Positions 17,741 to 25,631 are shown, counted from the first letter of the stretch. The stretch: DNA of 64,000 nucleotides from Novosphingobium naphthalenivorans NBRC 102051 (GCF_001590985.1 NZ_BCTX01000001.1:62001-126000); one strand, 5' to 3'. Program-made: numbers and translations. The notes: a model not told the origin generated them from the sequence alone.

Positions 17741-17941
17741 TCAACGCCATCCCGGCCATAACGGCCGCGGCGCCTGGGCACAGTCCTGCGGCAGTTCGGG
17801 AAGCTGCTCGAAACCGGGCTTGAAGCCCAGCAGAACGTACATATCCCGCTCCAGATAGGGGGCAGCATCGCCCGCGCTCATGTCGACGCGGGCACACTCG
17901 CCAAGGCCCGGCAACGTTGTCCGGAACAGTCCTTTGCGCAT
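17741..17941 (-). CDS. Hypothetical small protein (66 aa)
   Basis: This short gene lies convergent to the glycosyltransferase, 25 bases after its stop. The ATG at 17939-17941 is preceded by a G-rich run (GGGGGG) about ten bases upstream. The product contains MSAGDAAPYLERDMYVLLGF, which looks like a folded small domain with mixed charge and no membrane segment. I recognise no family. An open frame continues 24 codons upstream without an obvious ribosome site. Gene reality is moderately supported by codon-position GC pattern and composition only. Confidence 0.45.
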   Translation of the reverse strand: MRKGLFRTTLPGLGECARVDMSAGDAAPYLERDMYVLLGFKPGFEQLPELPQDCAQAPRPLWPGWR

Positions 17942-18086
17942 GATAGTAACACCCCCCGGACTTTCCCGCCGAACCCTGAGAGCCCGGCTACTGATCCCGA
18001 CGATGGCGATCAAGCCGACCGGCAGCGTGTCACAAACCCGTCAAACAGGCAACCGCAAGCTGACGATCGGGAATCGCCACGCCGGA

Positions 18087-19682
18087 TTACAACCGTGCTT
18101 CGAGCCGGAACCGGCCGGGATAGGCCGGCACCGAACTGATGCGTTCGTCCGTAAGTGCCCGGCCCATCGCGAAATGATAGACGGCCTGGAACGTCTCTCC
18201 GGTCAGACCCAGCACCCGGTGGATCTCGTCGTCGAGAAAACAGCCTATCCCGGTGCCGGCGTGCCCCGAAGCTTCCGCTTCCAGATAGAGCCGTTGCCCG
18301 ATCAGCCCCGCCTGCCAGTGCAGCTTGCGGTAACGCCATGGCTCCACAGCGATTGCGTCGCCGAATTCGGCGAGCATACAGAAGGTCGCACAGGAATCCG
18401 CAGCGATCGGCTGATGGCAGCACAAGGCGCGCACCAGCTTGCGGAAGTCCCCTGCCGCGAGCCGTTTAAAGGCGGGAACAAGCGCCATCTCAGGCACATC
18501 TTCCCAGACGAGACTGCCGTCCATTGCCGCCCGCAGACGAGGCTCGTCCGCCGTATGGGCAGGCAAGGCGTAGAGCCCCTGCTCCAGCCCTTCGACATTG
18601 TGCACGAAGGCCAGCAGATGCAGTTCGCCCTGCTCCAGCACGCCCGAGGCGGAATCGAGTATCCGCGAAAAGACCGAGGCGGGCATCACATGGTCGCGCG
18701 CATAACGCTGCGCGCTGCGGCGCTGCAGGATGATCTGCGGCGCGCGTGCCACCGGCGCTGCCGATGCCGGTACACGGCCGGCAAGGTCGAGGCTTTCGAT
18801 CGTCCCGCGGCTGGCCCCGGCGACACTTTCGATCACCGGCCAGCGATACATAGGGCGGGGATCGAGAAGGTTGGCTATACCGGACCAGCGCGGTTCGCCG
18901 ACACATAGCGGGACAGGAATGTCATCGCGCCCGCCCCGCGCCGGTTCGGTATCGATATGGATGAGCACTTCCGCTTCTTCCTTCTCGGAACGCCCGAAAT
19001 CCCGCTCGCGCTCCAGTCCCAGCAATCTCTCCAGCGCATCCGCTCCGATCCCGGGAACCACGCGCGCCTGCCAGCCCAGCACGGCACAGGCTGCAGCGAT
19101 CGCGCCCAAGGCATGGCCGACATCGAGCTGACAGTACCGGAAAGCCCGCTCGCCATATTTCCAGGCCTCGCGCCAGAAGATCGAACTCAGGGCAATCCAG
19201 AGGCCGGGTTTCTCCAGAATCGTCGAGCAGCGCAGTTCCAGTCCGTGTTCTGCCGGACGGTAGTGATGCACACCGTCCGGAATGCCGCCGATCCCACGCG
19301 CCACGACATAGGCTTCCGTCGGATGCAGGTTCCCGCTTGAAGGGTTGCATCGCAGCGCCCACCGGTCCGGCCCGTATTCCTTGATGGCCGCAAGACCCAG
19401 CGACAGTTCAAGCAGAGCGCCAAGGCTGCGGATGTCAGGCGCGGCAGGCGCCACCGGGCATTGCCCGGTCAAGGCCGCGAATGGGGTATCGATACCGTCC
19501 GACACCAATGGCAGCAGCGTCACCGGCGCGCCGGCGAATTGCCGGTAGGGCGATGGCTGGGCATCCCAATCCAGCGTTTCCGGCCCGGCCGCATAGCCGT
19601 CCTGCCGGTGCTTGGTCTGCTGGTGATAGGCGAGAACCCTCTCTGCCCGCTCCCGCAAATTCCCTTCCGCGACATCGAGCAT
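18087..19682 (-). CDS. Tandem nitroreductase-fold protein, SagB/ThcOx type
   Basis: This 531-aa protein has two copies of the FMN nitroreductase fold. The first (about 90-290) has RCNPSSGNLHPTEAYVVARG, the hallmark of SagB-type dehydrogenases, and YCQLDVGHALGAIAAACAVLG. The second (about 320-525) has QRRSAQRYARDHVMP and LIGQRLYLEAEASGHAGTGI. SagB relatives oxidise azolines in peptide natural products, but no precursor or cyclodehydratase is nearby, so the substrate is unknown. The ATG at 19680-19682 has AGGAAGG nine bases upstream and is the only well-supported start. It is divergent from a flavin amine oxidase gene, and the pair share a 128-base control region. Confidence 0.82.
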   Translation of the reverse strand: MLDVAEGNLRERAERVLAYHQQTKHRQDGYAAGPETLDWDAQPSPYRQFAGAPVTLLPLVSDGIDTPFAALTGQCPVAPAAPDIRSLGALLELSLGLAAIKEYGPDRWALRCNPSSGNLHPTEAYVVARGIGGIPDGVHHYRPAEHGLELRCSTILEKPGLWIALSSIFWREAWKYGERAFRYCQLDVGHALGAIAAACAVLGWQARVVPGIGADALERLLGLERERDFGRSEKEEAEVLIHIDTEPARGGRDDIPVPLCVGEPRWSGIANLLDPRPMYRWPVIESVAGASRGTIESLDLAGRVPASAAPVARAPQIILQRRSAQRYARDHVMPASVFSRILDSASGVLEQGELHLLAFVHNVEGLEQGLYALPAHTADEPRLRAAMDGSLVWEDVPEMALVPAFKRLAAGDFRKLVRALCCHQPIAADSCATFCMLAEFGDAIAVEPWRYRKLHWQAGLIGQRLYLEAEASGHAGTGIGCFLDDEIHRVLGLTGETFQAVYHFAMGRALTDERISSVPAYPGRFRLEARL

Positions 19683-19810
19683 AGGCAGCGTACCTTCCTG
19701 AAAATGGACCGTTCCGATCCCTTTTTGCAAACAAGTTTCATGCCACCGGCCCAAATTGCCCGGTTCTTGCTTGGCATATTCCAACGCAACAAAGCGCCGG
19801 GGAGTAAGCC
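19683..19810. promoter_or_regulatory. Divergent control region between nitroreductase and amine oxidase genes
   Basis: This 128-base space must hold promoters for both directions. It contains TTGGCATATTCCAA (19771-19784), an inverted repeat with the same 14-base geometry as an FNR/FixK site but with G/C in place of A/T at the fourth positions. It lies only 27 bases before the amine oxidase ATG, close for an activator site. I could not define convincing -35/-10 elements. Confidence 0.3.
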
Positions 19811-21394
19811 ATGTACGATGTCGCCATAGTCGGAGCGGGCCTGAGCGGACTTGCGCTGGCCGAAATGCTGGAAGCGCAAGGGCAGTCCGTGCTCGTGCTC
19901 GAAGCGCGGATGCGCCTTGGCGGGCGCATCCTGACCGAGATCGATCCCGACACCGGCCTTGCTGTCGATCTCGGGCCAACCTGGTTCTGGCCGCACCGCC
20001 AGCCGCTGGTTGCCGCGCTTGCCCAACGCCTTGAAATTCCATCGTTCCCGCAAAGGGATACGCAGCAGAACCTGTCACTGAGCGATGTCGACAAAGGGCC
20101 GCAGCAGACCGCGGCCCTCCCGCTTCACGATGGCGCGCATCGCCTGATCGGAGGCATGGCGCAGCTCACGAAGACGCTGGCCGCGCGTCTTTCACGGACC
20201 GAAATCCGCCTCGGCCACATCGTCCAGGCCGTGTTCGACGAGAGCGATCATGTGCGCCTGACATGGTGCTCGGACGCAGGCGATGGCGAAGCGCAGGCGC
20301 GCCGCTGCGTCATGGCCCTGCCCCCGCGCCTTGTCGGGTCCATGACATTTTCTCCCACACTGGACCGGGCAACCCTGTCGGCTCTGCAACACACCCAGAC
20401 GTGGATGGCGACCGCCGCCAAGACCGGCGTGACTTGCGCCAGCGCGGTCTGGCGCGAGGCCGGCCTGTCCGGTTCCGCTTTCGTCACCCACGAACAGGCC
20501 GTACTTGCCGAAACCTGGGATGCTTGCGACGCGGCCGGCGATCGCGCGGGGATCGGCGGGTTCGTAAGCCTCTCCCCAGCCCTGCGCCGCGATTTCGCCG
20601 AAGGCCTGCCGATCCTGATCGCCAGCCAGCTGACCCAGCTTTACGGCACCGGCCTGGAAACGCGAACGCAGTACTATCAGGACTGGGCAGGCGAGGCCTT
20701 CACGTGCAGCGCCGCCGATCTTGCCCAGGAACCCGACGATCATCCCCCGGTCGCCGACAGCGTGCTGCGCGGAGCCCATTGGCGCGAAAAGCTCTACTTC
20801 GCCGGAGCTGAAACGGCGGCCCACGATCCGGGCTATCTCGAAGGCGCGCTCGATTCCGCCCATCGGATCGCTCTGGCCATTCGTGAAGCGCAGGAGCGCA
20901 CGGACCTTCTCTCGCGTCCGGCGAATACCGCAGCCCTGCAAAGCTTCGGCCAATGGATCGGGGAGCAACGGGCAGCGGGGTTCTCGACCTATCGCGCCAC
21001 CCTGTCGCGCAGTCTGATGCGGCAGGAGCGCGAGCAGCTCACGCAGCGGGCTCTGCTGGCGGCCGCTGAAGACGTCTTTGCCAGGGCGCTCAAGCAGCTC
21101 GGCGAATTGTCCTTTGATGGAACGGGCGCTTCGGTATCGCAGGGCCGCTCCAGCCTGCTCCCCGCCGTGCAGGCTCCGTTCAAGCCCTTTCTCGACGGCC
21201 TGCTGGGCGAAGTATTGGAATTCAACGCCACATCCTGCGCGCTTTCCAATTTCCCGGACGAGCACAAGCCGCCGCGCGAATATGTGAACGCCATGCTGCG
21301 CGATGTCGCAGCGGCCTGGGTGGAATTCTCGCAAGACGCCAACCTGCTCCTGTTGGGCAGCCATGGCGCCGGCGCCAGCGTGGGAGCCGCCTGA
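19811..21394 (+). CDS. FAD-dependent amine oxidase family protein
   Basis: This flavoprotein (527 aa) begins directly with the Rossmann motif VAIVGAGLSGLALAE (GxGxxG at 8-13), with the ribose-binding Glu at the end of strand 2 (VLEAR, about 29-33) and RLGGR following. The monoamine-oxidase C-terminal FAD motif is present as LYFAGAETAAHDPGYLEGAL (about 336-355). About 170 residues follow this point, beyond the usual end of the domain, with no recognised fold. The gene is followed immediately by a GST-fold protein (stop and start share one base) and a Rieske protein. The substrate is unknown, and the operon partners suggest a redox modification pathway. Confidence 0.82.
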   Translation: MYDVAIVGAGLSGLALAEMLEAQGQSVLVLEARMRLGGRILTEIDPDTGLAVDLGPTWFWPHRQPLVAALAQRLEIPSFPQRDTQQNLSLSDVDKGPQQTAALPLHDGAHRLIGGMAQLTKTLAARLSRTEIRLGHIVQAVFDESDHVRLTWCSDAGDGEAQARRCVMALPPRLVGSMTFSPTLDRATLSALQHTQTWMATAAKTGVTCASAVWREAGLSGSAFVTHEQAVLAETWDACDAAGDRAGIGGFVSLSPALRRDFAEGLPILIASQLTQLYGTGLETRTQYYQDWAGEAFTCSAADLAQEPDDHPPVADSVLRGAHWREKLYFAGAETAAHDPGYLEGALDSAHRIALAIREAQERTDLLSRPANTAALQSFGQWIGEQRAAGFSTYRATLSRSLMRQEREQLTQRALLAAAEDVFARALKQLGELSFDGTGASVSQGRSSLLPAVQAPFKPFLDGLLGEVLEFNATSCALSNFPDEHKPPREYVNAMLRDVAAAWVEFSQDANLLLLGSHGAGASVGAA

Positions 21395-22062
21395 TGGCCA
21401 ACATGTGCCTCTACATGGCGCCGGGCTCCTGCTCGACGGCGGCCAACATCATCCTTGAGGAAGTGGAGGAGGTGTTCGAAGTCGCGGTCATCAACATCCC
21501 CGCCGGGGAGAACCGCAAGCCCGAATACCTCGCGATCAATCCGCGCGGCACCATTCCCAGCCTGCGCCTGCGCGACGGCAGCGTGCTGACCGACCTCGTG
21601 ACCATTGCCGAATGGCTGGGCCGCAATTGCCGGCGCGGCCGCTACTGGCCCGCCGACCCGGCCCTGCAGGACCGCGCCCGCGCGATCATGCGCCATGTGA
21701 CCGAATCCGTTCACGGACAGGGTTTCGCGCGGATCTTCGTGCCGGAGGCCTATAGCTGCGATCTCGAGGAAGCTGCACAGGCCATGGCCGAAGGGCGGCG
21801 GATCGCCTCTCTCGCTCTGAACGAAGCAGCCGCGATGCTCGATGCCGAAGGCTATGCGCTGGGCGCTTTCAGCGTTGCCGATCCGATCCTGTTCTATGTC
21901 GAATTCTGGGCCGACATGACCGATGTGCCCCTGCCGCCCCGCTTGCTCACACACTACCGGCTAATGCTGGGCCGCGACGCGGTTTACCGCGTGCTGCGGG
22001 AGGAAGGTTACGATCCGGGCCGGCTGGGCAATCTGGGCAACAGGGCCGCCGAACGTGCTTAG
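21394..22062 (+). CDS. Glutathione S-transferase family protein
   Basis: This 222-aa protein has the GST layout: an N-terminal thioredoxin-like domain (1-80) with the active-site segment APGSCSTAANIILEE, the cis-proline and Glu/Ser glutathione-binding region NPRGTIPSLRLRDGSVLTD (about 49-67), then an all-alpha C-terminal domain with YALGAFSVADPILFYVEFW (about 151-169). Ser or Cys at positions 12-13 suggests a beta-type or theta-like active site. Its ATG overlaps the amine oxidase stop by one base (TGATG), showing translational coupling. The Rieske gene follows 32 bases later. The physiological substrate is unknown. Confidence 0.85.
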   Translation: MANMCLYMAPGSCSTAANIILEEVEEVFEVAVINIPAGENRKPEYLAINPRGTIPSLRLRDGSVLTDLVTIAEWLGRNCRRGRYWPADPALQDRARAIMRHVTESVHGQGFARIFVPEAYSCDLEEAAQAMAEGRRIASLALNEAAAMLDAEGYALGAFSVADPILFYVEFWADMTDVPLPPRLLTHYRLMLGRDAVYRVLREEGYDPGRLGNLGNRAAERA

Positions 22063-22094
22063 CGATTTCCCAAACCTCTGGACGGAGGACTACC

Positions 22095-22520
22095 ATGAGT
22101 GAACTGTTCGTGATCTGCGAAGCGGTGGAAGTGCAGGAAGAGGACGTGCGCAGCTTCGTGCTGGCGCGCATGATCGAGGGAAAGATGGAGCCCTGGCCCA
22201 TCATCGTCACCCGCAAGGGCGGCAAGTTCCTGGCCTACGAGAATGCCTGCCCCCATGGCGGCGATCGTCTCGACGCCGGCACCGGCGAGTTCTTCGATGA
22301 GGAAGGCAATTTCCTCAAATGCAGCGTCCATGGCGATCTGTTCGATATCGAGGACGGCAAATGCTTCATCGGCCCGGCCAAGGGCCAGAACCTCAAGGCG
22401 ATCGAGCTGATTATCGACGATGGCGACATCTGCATGATCGACGATACGCTGACCGACGAAGACGGGATGCATCTCGAAGAGCCGGACGCGCACCCCGAAG
22501 TGATGATCACGTCTGATTGA
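22095..22520 (+). CDS. Rieske [2Fe-2S] ferredoxin-like protein
   Basis: This soluble Rieske protein (141 aa) has cluster-binding motifs ACPHGGDRLD (Cys52, His54) and KCSVHGDLF (Cys76, His79), a CxH-x21-CxxH spacing slightly longer than in typical ferredoxins because of an acidic insert (GEFFDEEGNF). An acidic C-terminal tail of about 30 residues follows (IDDTLTDEDGMHLEEPD). A strong GGAGG precedes the ATG. It is the last gene of the plus-strand run amine oxidase-GST-Rieske and could deliver electrons to one of the flavoproteins or another oxygenase. No oxygenase alpha subunit is present. Confidence 0.88.
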   Translation: MSELFVICEAVEVQEEDVRSFVLARMIEGKMEPWPIIVTRKGGKFLAYENACPHGGDRLDAGTGEFFDEEGNFLKCSVHGDLFDIEDGKCFIGPAKGQNLKAIELIIDDGDICMIDDTLTDEDGMHLEEPDAHPEVMITSD

Positions 22521-22570
22521 GCGGGACCGCCTGGAAAAGGCTCAGGCGGTGACTCGTTGATGAGAACTCC

Positions 22571-22674
22571 CCCTCCCTTCGTCATCGCGAGGGACGAAGT
22601 CCCGTGGCGATCCAGAGCGGTCGTAAACCGCCCTGGATTGCTTCACGCTTCGGGCTCGCAATGACGAAGGAGGG
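22571..22674. repeat. REP-like palindromic repeat element
   Basis: A roughly 104-base palindromic unit lies between the convergent Rieske and haemoglobin genes. Its outer arms are CCCTTCGTCATCGCGAG (22576-22592) and CTCGCAATGACGAAGG (22655-22670). Its inner arms are CCAGAGCGG (22612-22620) and CCGCCCTGG (22628-22636) around TCGTAAA. This sequence type is a common dispersed intergenic repeat in alphaproteobacteria. It may serve as a bidirectional terminator for the two genes. Confidence 0.8.
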
Positions 22675-22706
22675 TGAAAGAGTTCATCATCGGCAGGTTT
22701 TGGGAC

Positions 22707-23111
22707 TCAGCCCTCCTCCGCGTCCTGCCGGTTGCGCATCCAGTCGGCGAGCTTGGCGACGGAATCGCGGATGGCCTGCCGGGCCGCTTCATCCGCGACG
22801 GTTTCCGCCAGTGCTCCGTCCAGGCACAGCATCCAGGCGTCGCGCGCGGCATTGCCGATGGGAAAACCCATGTGGCGCTGACGCAGGCGCGGGTGCCCGC
22901 GCTCGGACGAGTAGAGATCCGGGCCGCCCAGCCATTCGGTAAGATAGCGCTTGAACACGCGTTTCACCGGCCCGAGATCCGCATCATGCATGTCCCGGAT
23001 GCCCTGCGCTTCGGGCAGTGTATCCATGCGGTGGTAAAAGGATTCCACGAGCCGGTCGATGGTCTCCGCCCCGCCGATCCGTTCGAACATGCTCACATTG
23101 GCGTCAGTCAT
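22707..23111 (-). CDS. Group II truncated haemoglobin
   Basis: This is a 2-over-2 globin (134 aa). Segments diagnostic of group II are FYHRMD (Tyr26 at B10), HPRLRQRHMGFPIG with the haem-ligating proximal histidine (His80), and ARDAWMLCLDGAL with the group II-specific Trp G8 (Trp93). Such proteins bind O2 and NO and act in NO detoxification or oxygen/redox reactions. It is the last gene of a four-gene minus-strand operon. Its start overlaps the preceding 103-aa gene by four bases (ATGA). A consensus FNR/FixK box lies before the first gene of the operon. Confidence 0.9.
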   Translation of the reverse strand: MTDANVSMFERIGGAETIDRLVESFYHRMDTLPEAQGIRDMHDADLGPVKRVFKRYLTEWLGGPDLYSSERGHPRLRQRHMGFPIGNAARDAWMLCLDGALAETVADEAARQAIRDSVAKLADWMRNRQDAEEG

Positions 23112-23419
23112 CCGCTGGGCGCGTCCTCAAAAGTCAATTCGACCGTTTCCTCATCGATCATCGTGACAAGCGCGCGCAGCAGAGTGCCATCGGCGCGGTA
23201 GTCATAACGATGCGACAATTCCACTTCCCCGTAGACCAGCTTGTCGAAACCGGCCAGCCGTTCGCTGTCATTGAACCAGGCACGGATGAACGTATTGCGA
23301 TTGGCCACTTGCGCCTCATCGATCGGGCCGACCAGCCGGAACGGCAGATCGACACCCGAATAGGTCACGAAATAGCGGAACGCCTGCGCTCCCGGCGCAG
23401 CCCCTGCCAATGCGGACAT
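23108..23419 (-). CDS. Conserved-looking small protein upstream of haemoglobin (possible DUF6156 type)
   Basis: This 103-aa soluble protein contains YFVTYSGVDLPFRLVGPI (about 16-33) and NRNTFIRAWFNDSERLAGFD, followed by beta-strands ending in ETVELTFEDAPSG. I recall this YSGVxLPxKLV/NRNT pattern from DUF6156, a small family of unknown function, but cannot confirm it. It overlaps the haemoglobin start by four bases and follows the ABM-fold gene by nine bases, so the three are co-translated. A role as a partner or maturation factor of the globin is a context-only guess. Confidence 0.65.
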   Translation of the reverse strand: MSALAGAAPGAQAFRYFVTYSGVDLPFRLVGPIDEAQVANRNTFIRAWFNDSERLAGFDKLVYGEVELSHRYDYRADGTLLRALVTMIDEETVELTFEDAPSG

Positions 23420-23428
23420 GGAGACAGC

Positions 23429-23758
23429 TTACCCGACGGAATCGGAAACGCCGACAGTCTGGATCACTTCGAACCCTTCGAACTTCGGCGGGCCGATATA
23501 GAGCGGCTTGCGCTCTCCGGCACCGGCATGCGCCTTGCGGAAAGCCTCGGAAGTTGTCCAGGCTTCGAAGTCGGCCTTGGAACGCCAGACGGTGTGCGAG
23601 GCGAACAGCGTGTGATCTTCCGCCGCGGGCCCGCGCAGCAGGTGGAATTCGACGAAACCGGGCACTTCGTCCAGATAGCTCTCGCGGGTCTTCCAGACCG
23701 TCTCGAAAGCCTCTTCCTCGCCCCGGATCACCTGGAAGCGGTTCATGGCGATGAACAT
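23429..23758 (-). CDS. ABM-fold monooxygenase-like protein (HmoA/IsdG-like)
   Basis: This 109-aa protein has the dimeric ferredoxin-like antibiotic biosynthesis monooxygenase fold: first strand FIAMNRFQVI, helix EEEAFETVWKTRESYLDEV, then GFVEFHLLRG, and HTVWRSKADFEAWTTSEAF with the conserved Trp/Phe pattern of haem-degrading HmoA/HmoB/IsdG relatives. KAHAGAGE near residue 80 includes a histidine at the place where IsdG-type enzymes bind haem. Placement next to a haemoglobin supports a haem-related function, either haem breakdown or delivery, but this is not proven. The start at 23756-23758 has GAGGAGAAC just upstream. Confidence 0.75.
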   Translation of the reverse strand: MFIAMNRFQVIRGEEEAFETVWKTRESYLDEVPGFVEFHLLRGPAAEDHTLFASHTVWRSKADFEAWTTSEAFRKAHAGAGERKPLYIGPPKFEGFEVIQTVGVSDSVG

Positions 23759-23840
23759 GGGCTGTTCTCCTCTTGATATGTGGCACGCCGTTTCCGGACC
23801 AAGCTGGTAGCGCGGCCGGGCGGCGTCAATGGGCCGAAGC

Positions 23841-24077
23841 TCAGTCCGGCTTGCCCCAGGATACCGATCCCGGAACCAGCTGCGACGTGATACCCGCTTT
23901 CACGATGTCGTCGAGCGTGCGGTACAATGTCGCTTCATGGACGAGCGTGCCTCTGGGTGTCATGACTGCGACATAGCGGGAGACATTGTCCACGTCGCAC
24001 GTGAAGTCCTCTCCCGGGTCATCGGTACTGCGTAAATTTCCATTCCAATCAACAAAATAGCCTTGAACATCTGACAT
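23841..24077 (-). CDS. Hypothetical small protein (78 aa), first gene after FNR box
   Basis: This soluble protein begins MSDVQGYFVDWNGN and contains VSRYVAVMTPRGTLVHEATL. It is rich in Asp, Thr and Val, with no signal, cysteine or membrane segment. No family recognised. The ATG at 24075-24077 has GGAGAG about nine bases upstream. A longer in-frame reading upstream passes through the regulatory region and is not favoured. It lies 82 bases ahead of the ABM gene, likely in one operon with ABM, the 103-aa protein and globin, and is the first gene downstream of the box at 24162-24175 on this strand. Confidence 0.6.
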   Translation of the reverse strand: MSDVQGYFVDWNGNLRSTDDPGEDFTCDVDNVSRYVAVMTPRGTLVHEATLYRTLDDIVKAGITSQLVPGSVSWGKPD

Positions 24078-24161
24078 CGTCCACTCTCCGGCTGACGAAC
24101 CGGCCCGCAGGCCCACGCGTGCCTTGCAGCAAAGTCCATGCCATCGTGCAGGGCGCGAAGA

Positions 24162-24175
24162 TTGATCTCCATCAA
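24162..24175. promoter_or_regulatory. Consensus FNR/FixK-type binding site in divergent promoter
   Basis: TTGATCTCCATCAA matches the FNR/Anr/FixK consensus TTGAT-N4-ATCAA at all ten specified bases. It lies in the 148-base gap between the 78-aa gene (minus) and the ykgJ-type gene (plus). A -10-like TACACT at 24197-24202 would place the ykgJ transcription start near 24209, putting the box centre at about -41, the class II activation position. This predicts induction of at least the ykgJ-type gene at low oxygen. Action on the minus-strand globin operon is also possible. Confidence 0.75.
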
Positions 24176-24225
24176 TTTCACCCCCGGCCTGCGCGCTACA
24201 CTTCGCTTTTTCCGCGGGAAGCACG

Positions 24226-24960
24226 ATGAACGGCGAGCCAATCGACTTTTTTCAAGAGATGCGGCGCGGTTTCGGCCTGATCCTGGCGCATGAAGGCGCC
24301 GATAGTGCCGCCGCCGCGAGGGCCCTGGCCGACAGTGCGTTCGATTGGTTCGAAGACAATATCGCGACCCAGGCGGAAGGGCAGCCAGCGCTGGCCTGCA
24401 CCAAGGGTTGCCCGACATGCTGCGCGCTTCGGGTTACGGCGACAGCGCCGGAAATCTTCCTGATGGCCCATTACATCCGCATGGTCGAAGCCACCCCGCA
24501 AGGCGCACAGTTGCAACTGACACGGCGGATCGTGCTGGCTGAGGAAGCGACGCGCGGCAGAAGCGAACAGGAGAGGCTGGATTCGGGCCGCCCCTGCCCC
24601 ATGCTGATCGAAGAAGCCTGCGTGCTGCACCCTGTCCGCACGCTCGCTTGCCGGGGCCATGCCGCGTTTTCCGAAGAGCAATGCCGCGCAGCCGCAAGCG
24701 GTGAAGAGGTCGACGTGAGTATCTCGGCTGCACACCTGACGCTGCGCGCGCTGGTGCAGAGCGCTTTGCAGGCGGCCCTGCGCGATCGCGGCCTGCCCTG
24801 GGGCCTCTATGAACTCAACCAGGGACTGGCCCTGACACTGGCAGAGCCGGAGCTTGTCGACGACTGGTTTGCCGGCACCGACGGCCTTGCCCCGGCAGCC
24901 CTAGACCTCGACATGGCAGCGCTCGGCCAGGCGTTCGACGAGTTGCGAACGATCAACTGA
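24226..24960 (+). CDS. YkgJ-family cysteine-cluster protein
   Basis: This 244-aa protein carries the YkgJ (CxxCxxCC-type) metal-binding pattern: ACTKGCPTCC (about 57-66), GRPCPML with ACVLHPVRTLACRGH (about 121-145) and a further Cys in SEEQCRAA. These cysteines probably bind a zinc ion or Fe-S cluster. The biochemical role of the family is not established. The C-terminal 90 residues are helical and unassigned. The promoter carries a consensus FNR/FixK site at about -41 from a predicted start, so it may be induced by low oxygen. It is convergent with the 104-aa gene. Confidence 0.78.
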   Translation: MNGEPIDFFQEMRRGFGLILAHEGADSAAAARALADSAFDWFEDNIATQAEGQPALACTKGCPTCCALRVTATAPEIFLMAHYIRMVEATPQGAQLQLTRRIVLAEEATRGRSEQERLDSGRPCPMLIEEACVLHPVRTLACRGHAAFSEEQCRAAASGEEVDVSISAAHLTLRALVQSALQAALRDRGLPWGLYELNQGLALTLAEPELVDDWFAGTDGLAPAALDLDMAALGQAFDELRTIN

Positions 24961-24993
24961 GCGCGCCCCAAAAAGCCCGGCTCCAAAGCCCGG

Positions 24994-25308
24994 CTATTCG
25001 ATGCCCTCCTGCCAGGCCTTGCTGTTGATCGCCGCCTGAAAGCGCGCCTGCGCATAGCGGGGATCGGATGCGAACTGTGCCTGATTCTCGTAGAGCGCGG
25101 CCTTGGCCTTGGCCGCCTCGTCCCGCGTCAAAGAGATGCGTCCAGCCACATGCGTCGCCTCGGGCGCGCTGTACATGATCTGCGCCTTGCGCGGATGGGT
25201 GAGAATGTCCGTGACATCCATCGATTCCGGCTTGCCATCCAGCGTCACGGCAAGACCTGTGACTTCAACCTTGCGGCCGTCCTGCGTCATCTTGATAAAC
25301 GTCGCCAT
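24994..25308 (-). CDS. Hypothetical protein (104 aa) of AAA+-linked module
   Basis: This soluble protein begins MATFIKMTQDGRKVEVTGLA, with short beta-strands, then SLTRDEAAKAKAALYENQAQ, a helical C-terminal half. No family recognised. The ATG at 25306-25308 has AGGAG about eight bases upstream, and the frame further upstream lacks protein-like character. It is the last of the minus-strand run TPR-AAA+-50 aa-104 aa, separated from the 50-aa gene by 108 bases. Two direct repeats AAAGCCCGGCT (24972-24982, 24985-24995) lie at its 3' end. Confidence 0.65.
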   Translation of the reverse strand: MATFIKMTQDGRKVEVTGLAVTLDGKPESMDVTDILTHPRKAQIMYSAPEATHVAGRISLTRDEAAKAKAALYENQAQFASDPRYAQARFQAAINSKAWQEGIE

Positions 25309-25416
25309 GGCTTGCTCCTGTCCTTGATTAACCTGTGCCTTTGAGCCCCGGCATCCTCTCCCGCATTCCTTCAACCGTTCCGGCGATGCTGAAAATGCGG
25401 AAACCCATTCACATCT

Positions 25417-25569
25417 TCATTCCGCTGCGGACTTTTCCGCGTCTTTGATGAGCACGCGCAGTCTCTGCACCTTTTCGGGGGTCCACATGTTCCGCCCGTA
25501 GTAATCGACCAGATACCAGATGTCGTTGTAGTCCTGGGTGGTCAGCTTTTCCTCCGGATTTTCACTCAT
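25417..25569 (-). CDS. Hypothetical small acidic protein (50 aa)
   Basis: This very short gene encodes MSENPEEKLTTQDYNDIWYL followed by a Tyr/Trp-rich segment and a basic helix ending in KDAEKSAAE. The start is supported by GGGAGAAGTAAAG immediately upstream. It lies 62 bases after the AAA+ ATPase in the same direction. Its aromatic core (DIWYLVDYYG, NMWTPEKV) suggests a small folded helical domain, possibly an adaptor or substrate of the ATPase. No family recognised. Confidence 0.6.
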   Translation of the reverse strand: MSENPEEKLTTQDYNDIWYLVDYYGRNMWTPEKVQRLRVLIKDAEKSAAE

Positions 25570-25631
25570 CTTTACTTCTCCCTTGCTTGTTAAACGTTCG
25601 TTGTTCGGGTCCGGCACTCCGCCTCCTCGCT

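Noticed and set aside
18087..19682. RiPP biosynthesis locus based on SagB-like protein
   Set aside because: No precursor peptide, YcaO protein or leader peptidase is present around it.
24972..24995. Terminator between ykgJ-type and 104-aa genes
   Set aside because: AAAGCCCGGCT is directly repeated, not inverted, so it does not form a proper stem-loop.
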